Assembly (NCBI RefSeq): GCF_030704535.1
Contig: NC_081822.1
Location: 1,870,001-1,934,000, forward strand
DNA length: 64,000 bases
DNA from: Vitis vinifera
Lineage: Eukaryota > Streptophyta > Magnoliopsida > Vitales > Vitaceae
Direction: 5' to 3'
How positions within the stretch are numbered: the stretch's first letter is position 1; each line of letters opens with the position of its first letter. The translations under genes and the position numbers were made by a program. The notes beneath the pieces are model-generated. The model was not told where the DNA came from. It was given only the letters and a program-made list of their open reading frames with translations, and made no database searches. This document shows, in pieces, positions 12,201 through 24,100 of this stretch.

Positions 12201-13850
12201 ATAGAAATGTAAATGCAAAACTTGTGCTTAGGACTTTTTTGATTTTCTGCTCAACTCCCCATTTATTGCTATTTTTGTTCCTCTCTTTTTTCTTTTTCTT
12301 TTTTATGAGAAATGACGGTTTACACGCTTAGTTGATTCATTGCCATCCAAGGTGACCTTTTTCATTCTCGAGAGTGTTTCCATTTTTTTTTTAGAAAAGT
12401 GACGGCTTACACGCTCAAGTGATTCATTGCCACCCGAGGTAGCCTTTTCCACTTTTTAGGAAACTTAAATGTATGAAAGAGTAGCATACTAACGATTTTT
12501 CCACCACATTTTTCCACCACACTCCTTCTACACTCACATTTTCTTCAAGTCTAGCATGGATCATCAAAGGTAATAATGAACAATTGTCATAGATATTTGT
12601 CTTCATCTTACTAGCGTTGAACAATGAATATATAGATATAGATTGTGTTTATAAGCAGATTATTTCAATTTTATTACATGAAGACAAAACTTAACCTATA
12701 TTAGAACCTAGAACATTAGGCTTACTTTTTTACTATTATTTAAGTAAAGCTCAAGTCTTGAATATGAACATTTAATCCTTTTTGAGAAATTTGAATTGAA
12801 GCGAAAATTGAAATTCACTTTTTTTTTATTGGCGGGGGTAAAATTATTTGATTCTATTGAAGATTGAGAAGAGTAAGAAATTGAAACAATGCTAAGGTGA
12901 TGTAAAACAAGCAACATGCTTGACTTGTTTTTTTTTTTTTCAATTTATTTCTTTTTATGAGTAAGAACAATAAAAAACCAGAATTCTAAAATGCTGAAAA
13001 AACAAAAAGGAAAAAAAAATTGAAATATTGAGTTGAGTGGGATTTTGTAACATATTTTCATTTCTAAAAAGCTAAAAAAAAACTAAAAATTGGGATATTC
13101 CGTTGGGTTGAATTTTTCAACATGCTTGGCATGTTTTTATTTTCTAAAACTAAAAAAAAAAAAACACGAAAGGAAGATAAAATAAAAAATAAAAATAAAA
13201 AACTAAAAATTGGGATATTCCGTTGGGCTGTATTTTTCAACATGCATGGCATGTTTTTATTTTCTAAAACTAAAAAAAAAAAAAAAAACTAAAAACGAAA
13301 GGAAGATAAAAAATAAAAAAATGAAAAAAAAAACTAAAAATTGGGATATTGAGTGACGTGTTTTCATTTTTTTCTAATAAAAATAGGAAAAATAAAAAAG
13401 AGAAGAAGAAAATAACTAAAAATTGAGATAATCTTGATAAATGTTATAACTAGACACTGTTCACATGCGGATTTTTTTTTTTTTTAAATCCTAAAAACAA
13501 AAGAAAATAACTAATAATCTTGATAAATGGTATGACTCTAAGACACGATTCACATGGATTTTTTTTTTTTCAAATGATTTTTTTATTAACAGAAATGATT
13601 GAAATTAAAAAAAAAAAAAAAAATTACTCAATAGGTCAAACAAACAAGGACTCCAACCTGACACTAAAAACAATAATGACATTGAGTAAACCCTTAGAGA
13701 AATATAATAGCAAAGAAGAACACAAAAATGAACAAAGTGAAATCACATACACAATTTTTAAAGAGATAAAATGAGAACAGGAATAAGAATGATACGAGCA
13801 AGAATAATATATATAGTTACCGCCCTTGTGTCGTTTTGGTGCTTGCTCCT
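9210..13850. other. 3' flank of PP2C copy 2, AT-rich, no gene
   Basis: AT-rich DNA downstream of the second PP2C gene. Much of 9940-12900 aligns by eye with 1375-4480. It includes a 21-base A run near 11467-11487 and many poly-T tracts. Open frames such as those at 11251-11603 on the minus strand are Phe-rich readings of poly-T and are not genes. Confidence 0.55.
13080..13340. repeat. 120-bp tandem repeat in PP2C copy 2 flank
   Basis: The string AACTAAAAATTGGGATATTC occurs at 13081 and 13201, exactly 120 bp apart, with a truncated third copy near 13332. Each unit also holds a CATGCWTGGCATG palindrome-like core and a poly-A run. Unit A of the duplication has one related element near 4670-4730, so the array expanded in unit B only. 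Confidence 0.8.
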
Positions 13851-13859
13851 GCCGTCCTT

Positions 13860-15417
13860 CTAAAATCCGAGTATCTCCATGGGTGGTACAATGTGTGCAA
13901 CTACCACAGTGATATCATCAGGTTTGCCACCATTTTTAAGATATCCTTCTATCATTGCCGCTCTTGAATATGGGGAATCGCCATCTTTGTGCCGTGAATT
14001 CTTCAAAGCCAACTTTGCGAATGAGCGGGCCAATACCTGTGGCTCCAAACAGCTTTCTTTTTTACATACAACCCTTATAACATCCTCTATCTCACTTGCA
14101 AACACATTGTCAAATAGTCCATCAGTTCCGGCCACCATAACATCTCCTGCCTTTACCTCAATTGTAAGCTCCTGCAGGTAAAATGTTTATGAAATGATCC
14201 AGCAAGAGTACTTTGGTGATGTTTTTAAAAACTAATTTTAGTATAGAAACTATTTTTCAATGAAAAAAAATATCGTGCATCTAATTTTAGAAAGTGTTTT
14301 TAAGATTCGTCCAAAAAAACATATAAAATGTAAACATTCCAAAAAGGTAAAAATTAAAATTCACTTGTAACCCATCCTACCTAAGATTAAAAAAAATAGA
14401 AAAGAAAGAAAGAAAGAAAGAAAATTATGAACTTAGGATTAGGTAACCGATCTTACTAAGATTTAAAAAATAGAAGAAAAAAAAACAAAGAAAGAAAATA
14501 ATAAACTTAATACAAGGTACAAATTTAGATACCTCTGCTACACTTAGATCATCACTTCTCTTTCCCAATTGATATGGAGAATTAAAACGATGTTGTTGTG
14601 CGGGTGACTTATATATCAGATCTCCATCTCTAAATAGCATGATTCCACTGTCTCCAACGTTGACAATATGCAAGTACTATAAAATAACAATAATAGTTAA
14701 AACATAATAAATATAACATAATTGATTTAAAAAGAAATTTTTATATATATTTGAATTTATAAATTGATTAGATTACATACCTCATTCGTAAGTGTTATAA
14801 TACATGCTGTGGAGGATCCTTTAATTTCAGTTTTCAAGTAAGCTTCTTCTAAAATCATTTTTGGATCCACAATCTTTTTGTTTTTCGCATAAAGGGCAGT
14901 GAGACAATTATCCATCAATTGTCGTGCATATTCACCCGCGTCTATACCCTTCTTTGCCCAACTAGCCACACCATCAGCCAAACCAATGGTTTGATGATGT
15001 TTACAGATAAAATAAGCATCATCTCCCCTTGGCTTTGATTTACTCTTCTTTGGTATATAAAAAGATCCAAGATCCATCATCAAACTCCTTTCAGTCAATA
15101 TCTTCATAACACTTTCGCTCGGTTTAATCCTAAGCAATAAACACATTCAAATAATTCAAAAATACATATAAAGAACACAACAAGAAAAACATAGGTTAAA
15201 AAATGGAAATCATATTGAGTTCACATTTTAGATATGGAACTTTGAATTTACAATCTTCAAGTAATAAAAGCAACCCAAATTGCATGTTTTCTTGTTGCAT
15301 GTAATTAAGATTGTAAATTAAAATGAAAATAAAAATATGTTTCTTGCTATATGGAATTGACAAAAAACAAGAACTTCCATACCTTTCCATCATACTTTCG
15401 CCCATGGTGTCTTCCAT
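13860..15417 (-). CDS. PP2C-type protein phosphatase, short form (copy 2)
   Basis: Four exons on the minus strand: 15417-15383, 15129-14781, 14676-14533 and 14171-13860, with a TAG stop at 13862-13860. They give 279 aa. This is the tandem paralogue of the gene at 5006-6409, with the same exon phases and the same lengths for exons 2 and 3. The metal-binding motifs are kept: GDDAYF (near res 47-52), LADGV (Asp64), GDSG (near 136-139), GTDGLFDN (near 191-198) and KPDDITV (Asp261-262). The Trp-Ala-Lys segment after LADGV reads ASWAKKG, against AGWAKQG in copy 1. The C-terminus is two residues longer. No transit peptide is visible. Many coding changes without any frame break suggest both copies are under selection, but expression is unknown. 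Confidence 0.85.
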
Positions 15418-17000
15418 TATCCTTTTTTCAAGATAGTTGAAAATGATAATGAAAGAAAGCTTTCTTAAGGTCTATAGCTCACGACAACAAGAAGCAAATA
15501 CTTTGAAGATGATAAAGGAAAGGTTAGGATGATAAATCTTTCTATTTAAGTAATAGTAACTGAATTTGTTTAGGATGAGACTCTACTACTTTAAGATCAT
15601 GCTAGATTTAGGAGATTTGATGATAAGATATGAGATATGTTCATGACTTAACGTTCCGTGAGTTAAGATATATGTACATGTCCCATGTATAACAACTTTC
15701 TATTTTTATTTTTTCAATATTTTTCATATTAATCATGAACAAAAATTTAAGTAAAAATAAAATTTTATGTTAAAAAATAATTAAACTAATTATGTTTATG
15801 ATACAACTTAAAATAATATTAACATATACTATCATTCAATAAAACATTTAAAATATTCCAAATGCTATTATATATTTTGGATAAAGTTTTCAATATTTTA
15901 GTTAGGAATGTTACTAATAAAAAAATTAAATATGCATATGTATACTAAGTTATAAATTATGAAAAGATTTCCAAATAATACTAAAGCGAAAAAGGTTTCA
16001 TATTTCTATTAATGCGTAATATTGAGATGTAATATATTTTTTATTTTTTATTATTTAAAAAAAAATCAAATATGAAAATAAATTTACATATTTTATTGGA
16101 TATGATATTTTAGGATATAATTGTCCATCAAATTTATCATATTTTGCTCGAAGAAGACATAAGATATTAATTAAAATTTTTAGAAAGTTAATTATGGTAG
16201 TTGATTTCACAAATAAGATATTTGGACGTCTTCCTATTTTTCTAACTCTTCAACTGAAATTTAATATTAATATTTCTGTCCATATTAATATTAATTAAAA
16301 ATAATTATATCACATTTTGAAAATAATTACCATCAGAAAACTCCTACCTGTCTTGAAAAACTACACTCCACAATAAAAAAACTTCATGACAACAAATAAA
16401 AAAGTTTTATTCTTTTCAATTTTCTTTCTTTCTAATTTATTTTTTTTAAACTTATGGATAAATAAATAAATTATTTTGAAGTATTATATAGTAAAAAATT
16501 AAATCAAAATAAATTATAAACTAAAAGATTGCAACATGAAAGAAGAAAATCTTATATAACATAGATAGTTTATAATAAATAAAATAATGTATTACCTAAT
16601 TGATTTCATCAATATTTTTATTTTTTTATTCAAATCATTTAAAATATATATGATAATAATGTTTAGTTTTTTCATTGACCCTTTAACGAACATTCAGTTC
16701 TTATAAATAAGTTAAATAGAATTTGTTTGAATTCTAATTTTATTATATTAAGTAACTAAAAACAAATTTCAATATAAATTAATTAAAAATAAAGTTTAAT
16801 TTAATATAATTATCATAAATTAACCAAAAAGGTGTTTTTTTTTAGAATTTTAATTTTATCACATGGAGGAACTAAAAATAAAAGTTATGATTTAAAAGAA
16901 GATATATTTTAGTATAAAATTATTTAATTATAAAATCTTTATTTTGAAATAAAAACGGTTATAAGAATTTTAAAAATCAGTTATCTTTTAGTTAGTTACA
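15418..17000. other. Upstream flank of PP2C copy 2
   Basis: Promoter side of PP2C copy 2. The block up to about 16310 aligns with 6410-7310. The part from 16320 to 16975 is AT-rich DNA without a visible counterpart in unit A and without a convincing coding frame. Confidence 0.5.
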
Positions 17001-17215
17001 AATTCCTTCTACTAAACAAATTCAAATTTAAAAATCAGTTATCATACTTTAGTTACAAGTTCCTTCTATTAAACAAATTCAAATTTAAAATTCAGTTATC
17101 ATACTTCAACAATAGTTAGTTACAAGTTCCTTCTACTAAACAAATTCAATTTTAAAAATAAGTTATCATACTTCAAGTTCCATCTACTAAACAAATTCAA
17201 ATCCATAGTTGATAA
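16975..17215. repeat. Minisatellite with a TTCCTTCTACTAAACAAATTC core
   Basis: Four imperfect direct copies of a roughly 55-70 bp unit. Each holds a variant of TTCCTTCTACTAAACAAATT followed by CAGTTATCATACTT. The copies differ in length because of small internal indels. The array ends where the third copy of the PP2C upstream flank begins. Confidence 0.8.
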
Positions 17216-17790
17216 CAAGAAGAAACAAACACTTGGAAGATAATAAATGAAAGGTTTCTATGATAAATATTTTATAAAGTTTTCAATATTTTAATTATGA
17301 ATATTACTAATAAAAAAAATAAAAAACAACCTATGAATTGTAAAAATATTCCCAAATAATATTAGAGATATTTGAAATAAATTATATTTATTTTATTTTA
17401 TATTTTATTCCTTTAAAAAAATGAAATACGAGATTAGGCTTAGATATTTGATACCATATAATATTTTAAGATATAATTGTTTGCCAAATATATCATATCC
17501 AGTTTCAACAATCAAATATGAACTCCAAACTTAGAGATAATGTAATATATTCATTAATATTTTAAGAAAATTGATTATGGGAGTTTTAATTGATTTCACA
17601 AACAAGATATATCGGCTTCCAATTTTTCTATCTCTTTAATTAAAATCATGTCACTTTAATAGCACAAAAAAACATATGGTGAGGGTTATTATAAGTTGAA
17701 TTTACAAAATTAATATTAATAAAAAATAATTATATCAAATATTTTAAAAGATATATACTAAAATATTCTATTTTTTTTAAATGTCGTTTG
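17215..17790. repeat. Third, gene-less copy of the PP2C upstream flank
   Basis: The start (AGAAGAAACAAACACTTGGAAGAT) matches the PP2C leader region near 15490. The stretch then jumps, after about 60 bp, to sequence matching 15893 onward, so roughly 350 bp is missing. Its last 220 bp (about 17565-17790) match 7150-7370 of unit A more closely than 16190-16320 of unit B. No PP2C exon accompanies it. It looks like a deleted third duplication unit. Confidence 0.7.
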
Positions 17791-18195
17791 TTATATTTAG
17801 AAATTTGTCTTGTTTTCTTTTAAGTCTTTAATTAACATGTCTCTTTTCAATTGGAATGTAGATATCGAAAGTATAATTTTGATTCGAATTTACAAAATTA
17901 TTATTGATTTAATTATTTATACACATGTTATGGATTGTTTTCTTTAAGAGATTTGGGATTATGGTAATAAAAATAATTAAGAGATTTATTGAAAAAATAA
18001 GGTAAGTTAAAGTTGAACTTTTGATATAATAATATTTATAAGATATATCTTTTTGCATATACCAAATTACCTTCCAAATGTGATTGGTCATCATTGAAAT
18101 GTGATTAAATACTTATTAAATATAAATAAAAATTTAAAAAATATAATTAATCACATAATCTTTCAATCCACTACGTTGATACCAATCAATTTCAT

Positions 18196-18315
18196 TAAGA
18201 GTGCATTTGAGAGTGATTTTAGAAAGTATTTTTAAAATTTTTTTATACTTAAAATTTTTTATCTTTCGTGTATTAAAAAAAAATTAAAAACGCTTTTTAA
18301 AATTATTATCAAATG
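18196..18315. mobile_element. Short MITE-like element
   Basis: The left end, GAGTGCATTTGAGAGTGATTT, and the right end, read on the minus strand from near 18311, form imperfect inverted repeats of about 30 bp (shared pattern ATTTGAnAnTnATTTTAnAAAG). The interior is AT-rich. A closer-paired relative is at 35462-35579. The class is not assigned. Confidence 0.55.
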
Positions 18316-18319
18316 TTAG

Positions 18320-19800
18320 ATGGACACGTGGAAAAAATGTCGGTTGGATCTGGATCGAGTTTATATTCTGACCCGACCCGACCCGAAGTATTAAAGGGCG
18401 GAGAAAAGCAGCGTAGTGGTAGACTGGTAGTCAAGGGGGCCCAGAGGAGAAGTCACATTGTCAAGTTGCAATAACTGAGCTGAGCCGTGGGCCCACTTCC
18501 GCATCCAAAGGTGGAAAGGAGAGCGAGTTGCATGTAATGGGGATACACTGTCATATGTGTCGGTGCACATTTGTATATGCAGGGTCCATCACAATCACGT
18601 GATGGAGCATTGATAGAGACGCATGTGGGACCTCTCTCATTTGCCCAGCGGGTTGGTGAGCTCCTCAATTCTCTTCCTGGGCGTCGCTTATCTGCTTCCT
18701 GAGCCCACGAGACTCCTACAACCACCCACACATTGCTCCATGACAATAGGAATGTCAACGTGTCGGCAGGAATCCTATCCTATCCCCACAGCTATATATG
18801 ACATGTGGCAAACGATTATTCGATATCAGAGTCCAACAAAAATGGTAAAAAATAACATTACTTTATCATGATTCTAAATTTGATGCTACTAAATTCGAGT
18901 CCACTTTGATCACAAATTATTAACTATACTAAAATAAAATATAATTTATAAAGGAAAAACTATTTTTTTAATAGTTTTTCATAGTTATTTGTTTAGATGG
19001 GTATTTATATTTTTATTGTACATGTGATAAAAAAAAATATTAAAAATAGAATTAAGTCAAGACTTACGTTCACGATCCGAGACCTAAGTTCCCATCAAGG
19101 AACAAAGTGTCCGAAAGCTCGCCCTAAATAGTGGGCATCAGACGGTGGCAAAAGGAAAGGTTGAGGGAAAGTCGGTCTCGGAGGACATGGGTGGGTCGGG
19201 GTTAAACGATGGCCTCGGGCTTCTTGTCACCTGGTAGATATAAATATATATATATTGACTTTATGAAACATTAATTTATATTGAAAATAAAATATCAAAA
19301 AATTAAAATTAAAATTTAATTGTTTTAATTTTAAATTTCTTAATTAATTTTATTTTATTAATAAATTTTTTGAATTTCAGTTGATATGTGATAGATAATG
19401 GTGATAATATTGAATGAAAAAAAAAAACCTGGCAACGAAAATGACGGAAAAAACCTTCCCCTCACCGACTGTACCACCGACAGAAAATCCGGGATGCACC
19501 AGATCCTCACTCCCACATGATGAGATATTTCGGTGCAGTTAACCCGACAACGAGGGCTCATACTCATTAATATTCGTTTAGAGGCCCCTCAAAATTCAAC
19601 GAATTGCGCATCGGCACAATATTTTCACTTAATTAAAAAAGGACCCGCTGTTGGTTGTCGTTTTCGAGATCGGGGCGTACAAACGCGTTAACAAAAGGAG
19701 ATGAGTCATAATCAAACTGCTTTCCATCATGATTAATTATTATTAAATCACTTTATTTAAAATTAAATTATTGGCTATACGAAATCTTGCCGTTTTCGGA
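18320..19800. other. Intergenic region between PP2C copy 2 and the PMT gene
   Basis: No supported gene. The part 18320-18830 is GC-richer than its surroundings. It contains CACGTGG near 18325, a perfect ATCACGTGAT palindrome near 18595, and CTATATATGACATGTGGCAAA near 18790, the last shared with 7547 in unit A. A second GC-richer patch at 19070-19230 looks like old retroelement DNA, but I cannot assign it. The far end (about 19600-19840) is the likely promoter of the methyltransferase gene. Confidence 0.5.
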
Positions 19801-19839
19801 TTCTATATTTCCATACTCAAGAGACTTCCACACCTCTTA

Positions 19840-21165
19840 CTCGCAGTGAAGAGAATGTGCGGAAAGGAACCCTAGATTTTCACCAAGGTACGCCTTTGTT
19901 TGGTTACTGAGAAAAGAAAAGAAAAAGAAGTATGAAATCGTTCGAATTCAACTTGTTATGATCTGGTTCCGAAGTTCCTTTGATTTCTGTTCAAACTCCA
20001 AACTTTTCTCAGCAACCAAACGGAGTGTTACTTGCTCGCGGTTTTTCGTTTGTAAATTGATCTTCCGTTCTTTTGTTGTATTTGTTTCGTTCGTTACATC
20101 ATATGGGTTTACTATGCGTTGAGACGTCGAAAGCTGAATGCTTTACTGGAGTTGGATTTTGAAAAAAGTGAGATCTTTTAGATATGTTATTTCGGGCTTT
20201 TGATTGGTGGATCTGGTTAAGTGACTTCTTTTAAAGCTGATCTTTTTAGTTTAAATTCTTAGATTTATGGTTGTTATTTCAGTTCTCTTGATCTCAGCTA
20301 TGAACTTATTTTTTTCTTTTCTTTTTATTTTTTGTCTTGCTTCTCCCCGAAACTTGTTTCTTTAACTTGTTATGAATGCTTATTTCATTGTCTCCGTTGC
20401 TTTTTCTGTTTATGATCTCAGAGCTTACTATCGTTTGTTGTATATCTTGTTTCCAAACTTCCTTTTTAGATGGCTGAATCGTCCTTCTAAATTTGATCAA
20501 TTTTTTTTTTTTTTGGAATTATACTAATTATTCTGCTTATTTTCAACACAATTTTGCAAAAAAGTTCATTAAGTTTTGTGGTTTTAATTGGCCAGTATTG
20601 TTTGAAATAGGGACTTAGATTGAACTGTGAAAAAGATTTGGTTAGAAAGTCTTCCACTTTAGAAGACAAACAAATTTGTATTCCATATTCGGGGAAAAGT
20701 TTTTAATATCTCGGTTTTCTATATAATATGAAAATTGGTGGAATTATTTAAAATTTAATTTCATTATTTCTGTCAGGTTTTGGTTAAAAATTGACTAAGC
20801 AAAAACCCTGAATTTAAAAACTTGCCAATTTTTTTGTCTGATTCAATGAAAAAGATTCAAATGGCTAAAATTTTCAAAAAAGTTAACTGAAATTCACATG
20901 AGATTGTACTTTGGTTTGATATGAGACCTGTGGATTTTAAGTCCATGCTCCCAATTGCTCTTGCTTAGTGGCCTGCAATTCAATGTGGCTTTACTTGGTT
21001 TCCACTTCAGTTTTATTTTAGCTTTTACTGGGTGCCCCTATTTCACTCTCTTATAGCTCAAGTGAAACTAATCATAGGAGATTCCGCTTTAGGTTATTTG
21101 ATTTTGGGTTGGTTTTGGTTGCCCTTTTCAGATACATATGCTTTAGAGATATCTATACATTAAAA
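19840..21165 (+). other. 5' leader and 1.24-kb leader intron of the PMT gene
   Basis: The first, non-coding exon probably ends at 19887 (CACCAAG followed by GTACGCC). The acceptor is probably at 21131 (TTTTCAG followed by ATACATATG), leaving 34 nt of leader before the ATG at 21166. Long introns in leaders are common in plant housekeeping genes and can raise expression. The transcription start is not visible with certainty; about 19800-19850 is an inference. A fold-back pair lies at the start of the intron (19893-19915 with 20004-20024). Confidence 0.6.
19893..20024. repeat. Fold-back pair at the start of the PMT leader intron
   Basis: The arm GTTTGGTTACTGAGAAAA (19898-19915) is nearly the reverse complement of TTTTCTCAGCAACCAAAC (20004-20021), with one mismatch. 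The arms are about 90 bp apart. Placed directly after the 5' splice site, the transcript could form an 18 bp stem. It may be a small fold-back transposon relic. Confidence 0.75.
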
Positions 21166-24100
21166 ATGGCTATGGGGAAGTATTCTCGGGTTGACGGACG
21201 GCGGTCATCAAACTACTGTTCAACAATTGCTATTGTTGTGTTTGTCGGTGTTTGCCTGGTTGGGGTGTGGATGATGATGTCATCATCCATTGTTCCCATT
21301 CAGAATTCAGATTTAGTGTCCGATGATACTCCACATGAGGTGCAGAAAAAGATAGATGACAATGATTCTACGCAATTTGAAGACAGTTCGGGTAATTTTC
21401 CATTGGATGCAGCAAAAGGAGAAAGTAATACTGACAATTCTCAGGATGAAAGTGATACTGGCAATTCTCAGGGTGGAAGCAATATTGATGCCCAAGATAA
21501 CCAAACCCTGCCTGATAAAGGGTCAGAGAATACTGTGGAGGAAAACCAGGAAGCAACCATTAAGGAGAGTTCTAAAGATAGGACTGAGAATGAAGAGGAG
21601 CCCAAGATACACAGGGAACAAAATTCTGGAGATGGGGAACAAAATGCTGGAGATGGAGAATTGAATTCAGAAACTGGAGAAACAAAAACTGAAGGTGGTG
21701 AAACAAATGAGGCAGAGCAGGGAGGATCGGGGGAGAGCACAGATGAAAATAAATCAGACTCAAATGAGGATGAGAAAAAATCAGATACAAATGAGAATTC
21801 AGTTGATATAGCTTTGGAAAATAAAGCTGACAGTCAGAATGAGGAGGAGAAGGTTGAGCAAAATCAAGAGGAGAATGTTGAGCGGAATCAAGAGGACAAT
21901 TCAGAACAAAGTGCTGGGGAGGAGCACATTGAAATCCAGGCAAAAGATCAGGCTTCAAATGAGGTTTTCCCTGCTGGGGCCCAGTCAGAGATTTTGAATG
22001 AAAGTAATACTGGAAATGGGGCTTGGTCAACACAAATGGTAGAGTCAAAGAATGAGAAGGAATCACTAGAATCTACAATATCTAAGCCAAATGGTTATGG
22101 TTGGAAACTCTGCAATGTCACTGCTGGCCCAGACTACATCCCGTGCCTTGACAATGTGCAAACTATTAGAAGACTTCCAAGTACAAAGCACTATGAACAT
22201 AGAGAGAGGCACTGCCCTGATGAGGCTCCTACCTGTCTTGTTCCTTTGCCTGGAGGATATAAACGTCCAGTTCAGTGGCCAACAAGCCGGGAAAAGGTAT
22301 ACCACCTATTGCTGGTTCTAATGAAAAGCCACTTCTATTTGTAGTTTACTTTGGTTAAGATTGGTTTTATTGATGCATCATGCAGATCTGGTTCAATAAT
22401 GTTCCCCACACAAAGCTTGCTGTGGTCAAAGGCCATCAAAATTGGGTTAAAGTTACTGGTGAATACCTTACTTTTCCTGGTGGTGGAACTCAGTTTACGC
22501 ACGGTGCTCTTCATTACATTGATTACATCCAAAAAGTGAGCATTTCAAACTTTTCTCTTCTACCATACTGCCATTCTGTCCATATGTTTCTTTGCATTAA
22601 TAGTTACTCCTCAGGTGTCTTCCCCCACTTCTCCTTTCTTTCCCCATTTTTGGGGGGTTAGGGGGTGGGTTTGAAGGGGGAGGGGTGCAGGGACTTATCT
22701 CAATTTTTTATATACGTTATACCTAATTGGGCTTCTCCTTGGTTTCCTCTAATGCACACAACCTTTTTTGATCTCTCATTTTTTCTACTTCCTCGCCTCA
22801 ATATCATCTTCTTGGCCACAGGACTTCACAAATCTTATATCCCTATAGCCTTGAAGTATTTCTGGCATGTTTAATAGAGGAAATGAGAACTGTTTTCTGA
22901 CGTTGAAAACAGAAAATGAAGATGATATGGAAAACATGTTTCGTTGCAAGTTTTTGAAAACTGTTTTCAAAAGCATTTTCAGAAACTGGTAATTTTTAGA
23001 AAACATCAAAATCTTGTTCGTGTTTTAAAAAGTGCAAGCACTTTAAGCATTGCAAAGGAACCAAAATGAATATGTGGTTTTCAATAATAAAAATGTTTTT
23101 CGAAAAACCATTTTCGTTGCCACTACCAAACAAGGCCTTATTTGATCCTCTTCCAATGTCTGTTATGTTTTTTTTTTCTCTTGCTGGAATTTAAGTTTTC
23201 AAAAGCATTTTCAGAAAATTGGTAATTTTTAGAAAACATTAAAATTTGTTTGTGTTTTGAAAAGTGCAAGCACTCTAAGCATTGCAAAGGAACCAAAATG
23301 AATATGTTCATCGTTTTCAATTTCAAAAACAAAATGTTTTTCAATGTCTGTTATGTGTGATTTTTTTTTTTTTTTTTTTGTTGTTGCATGTCTTCTTAAA
23401 TTCCAGCAACACTGCTCTGGAGTTTAAATTCTCATAGAATCGTCTGTTTGTGAAATTCTATTCTAGGCTATCTGACTGATGCATAAAATGGCTATCATTA
23501 ATGCAGACTCTTCCTGATATTGCATGGGGGAAGCAAAGCCGTGTGATATTGGATGTTGGGTGTGGTGTGGCCAGCTTTGGAGGTTATATTTTTGAAAGAG
23601 ATGTGCTTGCAATGTCATTTGCTCCCAAGGATGAGCATGAAGCTCAAGTGCAATTTGCACTTGAACGGGGAATCCCTGCTATATCAGCTGTTATGGGAAC
23701 CACGAGACTGCCATTCCCCAGTAGGGTCTTTGACGTTGTCCACTGTGCACGTTGCAGGGTTCCTTGGCATATTGAAGGTGATATATGCTTTGGTCTCAGA
23801 TTTCTTTGTTTCATTTAAGATTATTTTCTGGTGTAGAAATTCATTTTTGAGGTACAATGCAGGTGGTAAACTTCTCTTAGAGCTGAACCGTGTCTTGCGG
23901 CCTGGTGGTTACTTTGTGTGGTCTGCTACTCCAGTTTACCGGAAAGTTCCTGAAGATGTTGGCATTTGGAACGGTAGAATACTTTAGCCTTGTTTGTGAT
24001 GGTTTTTTTAACAATAGAAGAACTAGAAGTAATTGCTACCATAATGTGTTGAATTTTATGTTTAGGATTTGTATTTTAAAAATACATTTATTGAAGATGA

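Larger units (their letters stand above)
9115..18840. repeat. Segmental duplication, unit B (contains PP2C copy 2)
   Basis: This is the second unit of the direct duplication described at 1215-7590. It is longer because it has gained DNA: an expanded 120 bp repeat at 13080-13340, a minisatellite at 16975-17215 and an extra upstream-flank copy at 17215-17790. The PP2C exons keep identical lengths for exons 2 and 3 (349 and 144 nt) in both units, while introns and flanks have diverged. The duplication is therefore old, not an assembly artefact. Confidence 0.8.

Noticed and set aside
21468-22066. Long antisense frames (90 and 164 codons) opposite PMT exon 1
   Set aside because: They are mirror readings of the Glu/Asn/Ser-rich acidic stalk, giving Pro/Leu/Ser/His-rich protein with no domain, while the sense strand has a full splice-consistent gene.
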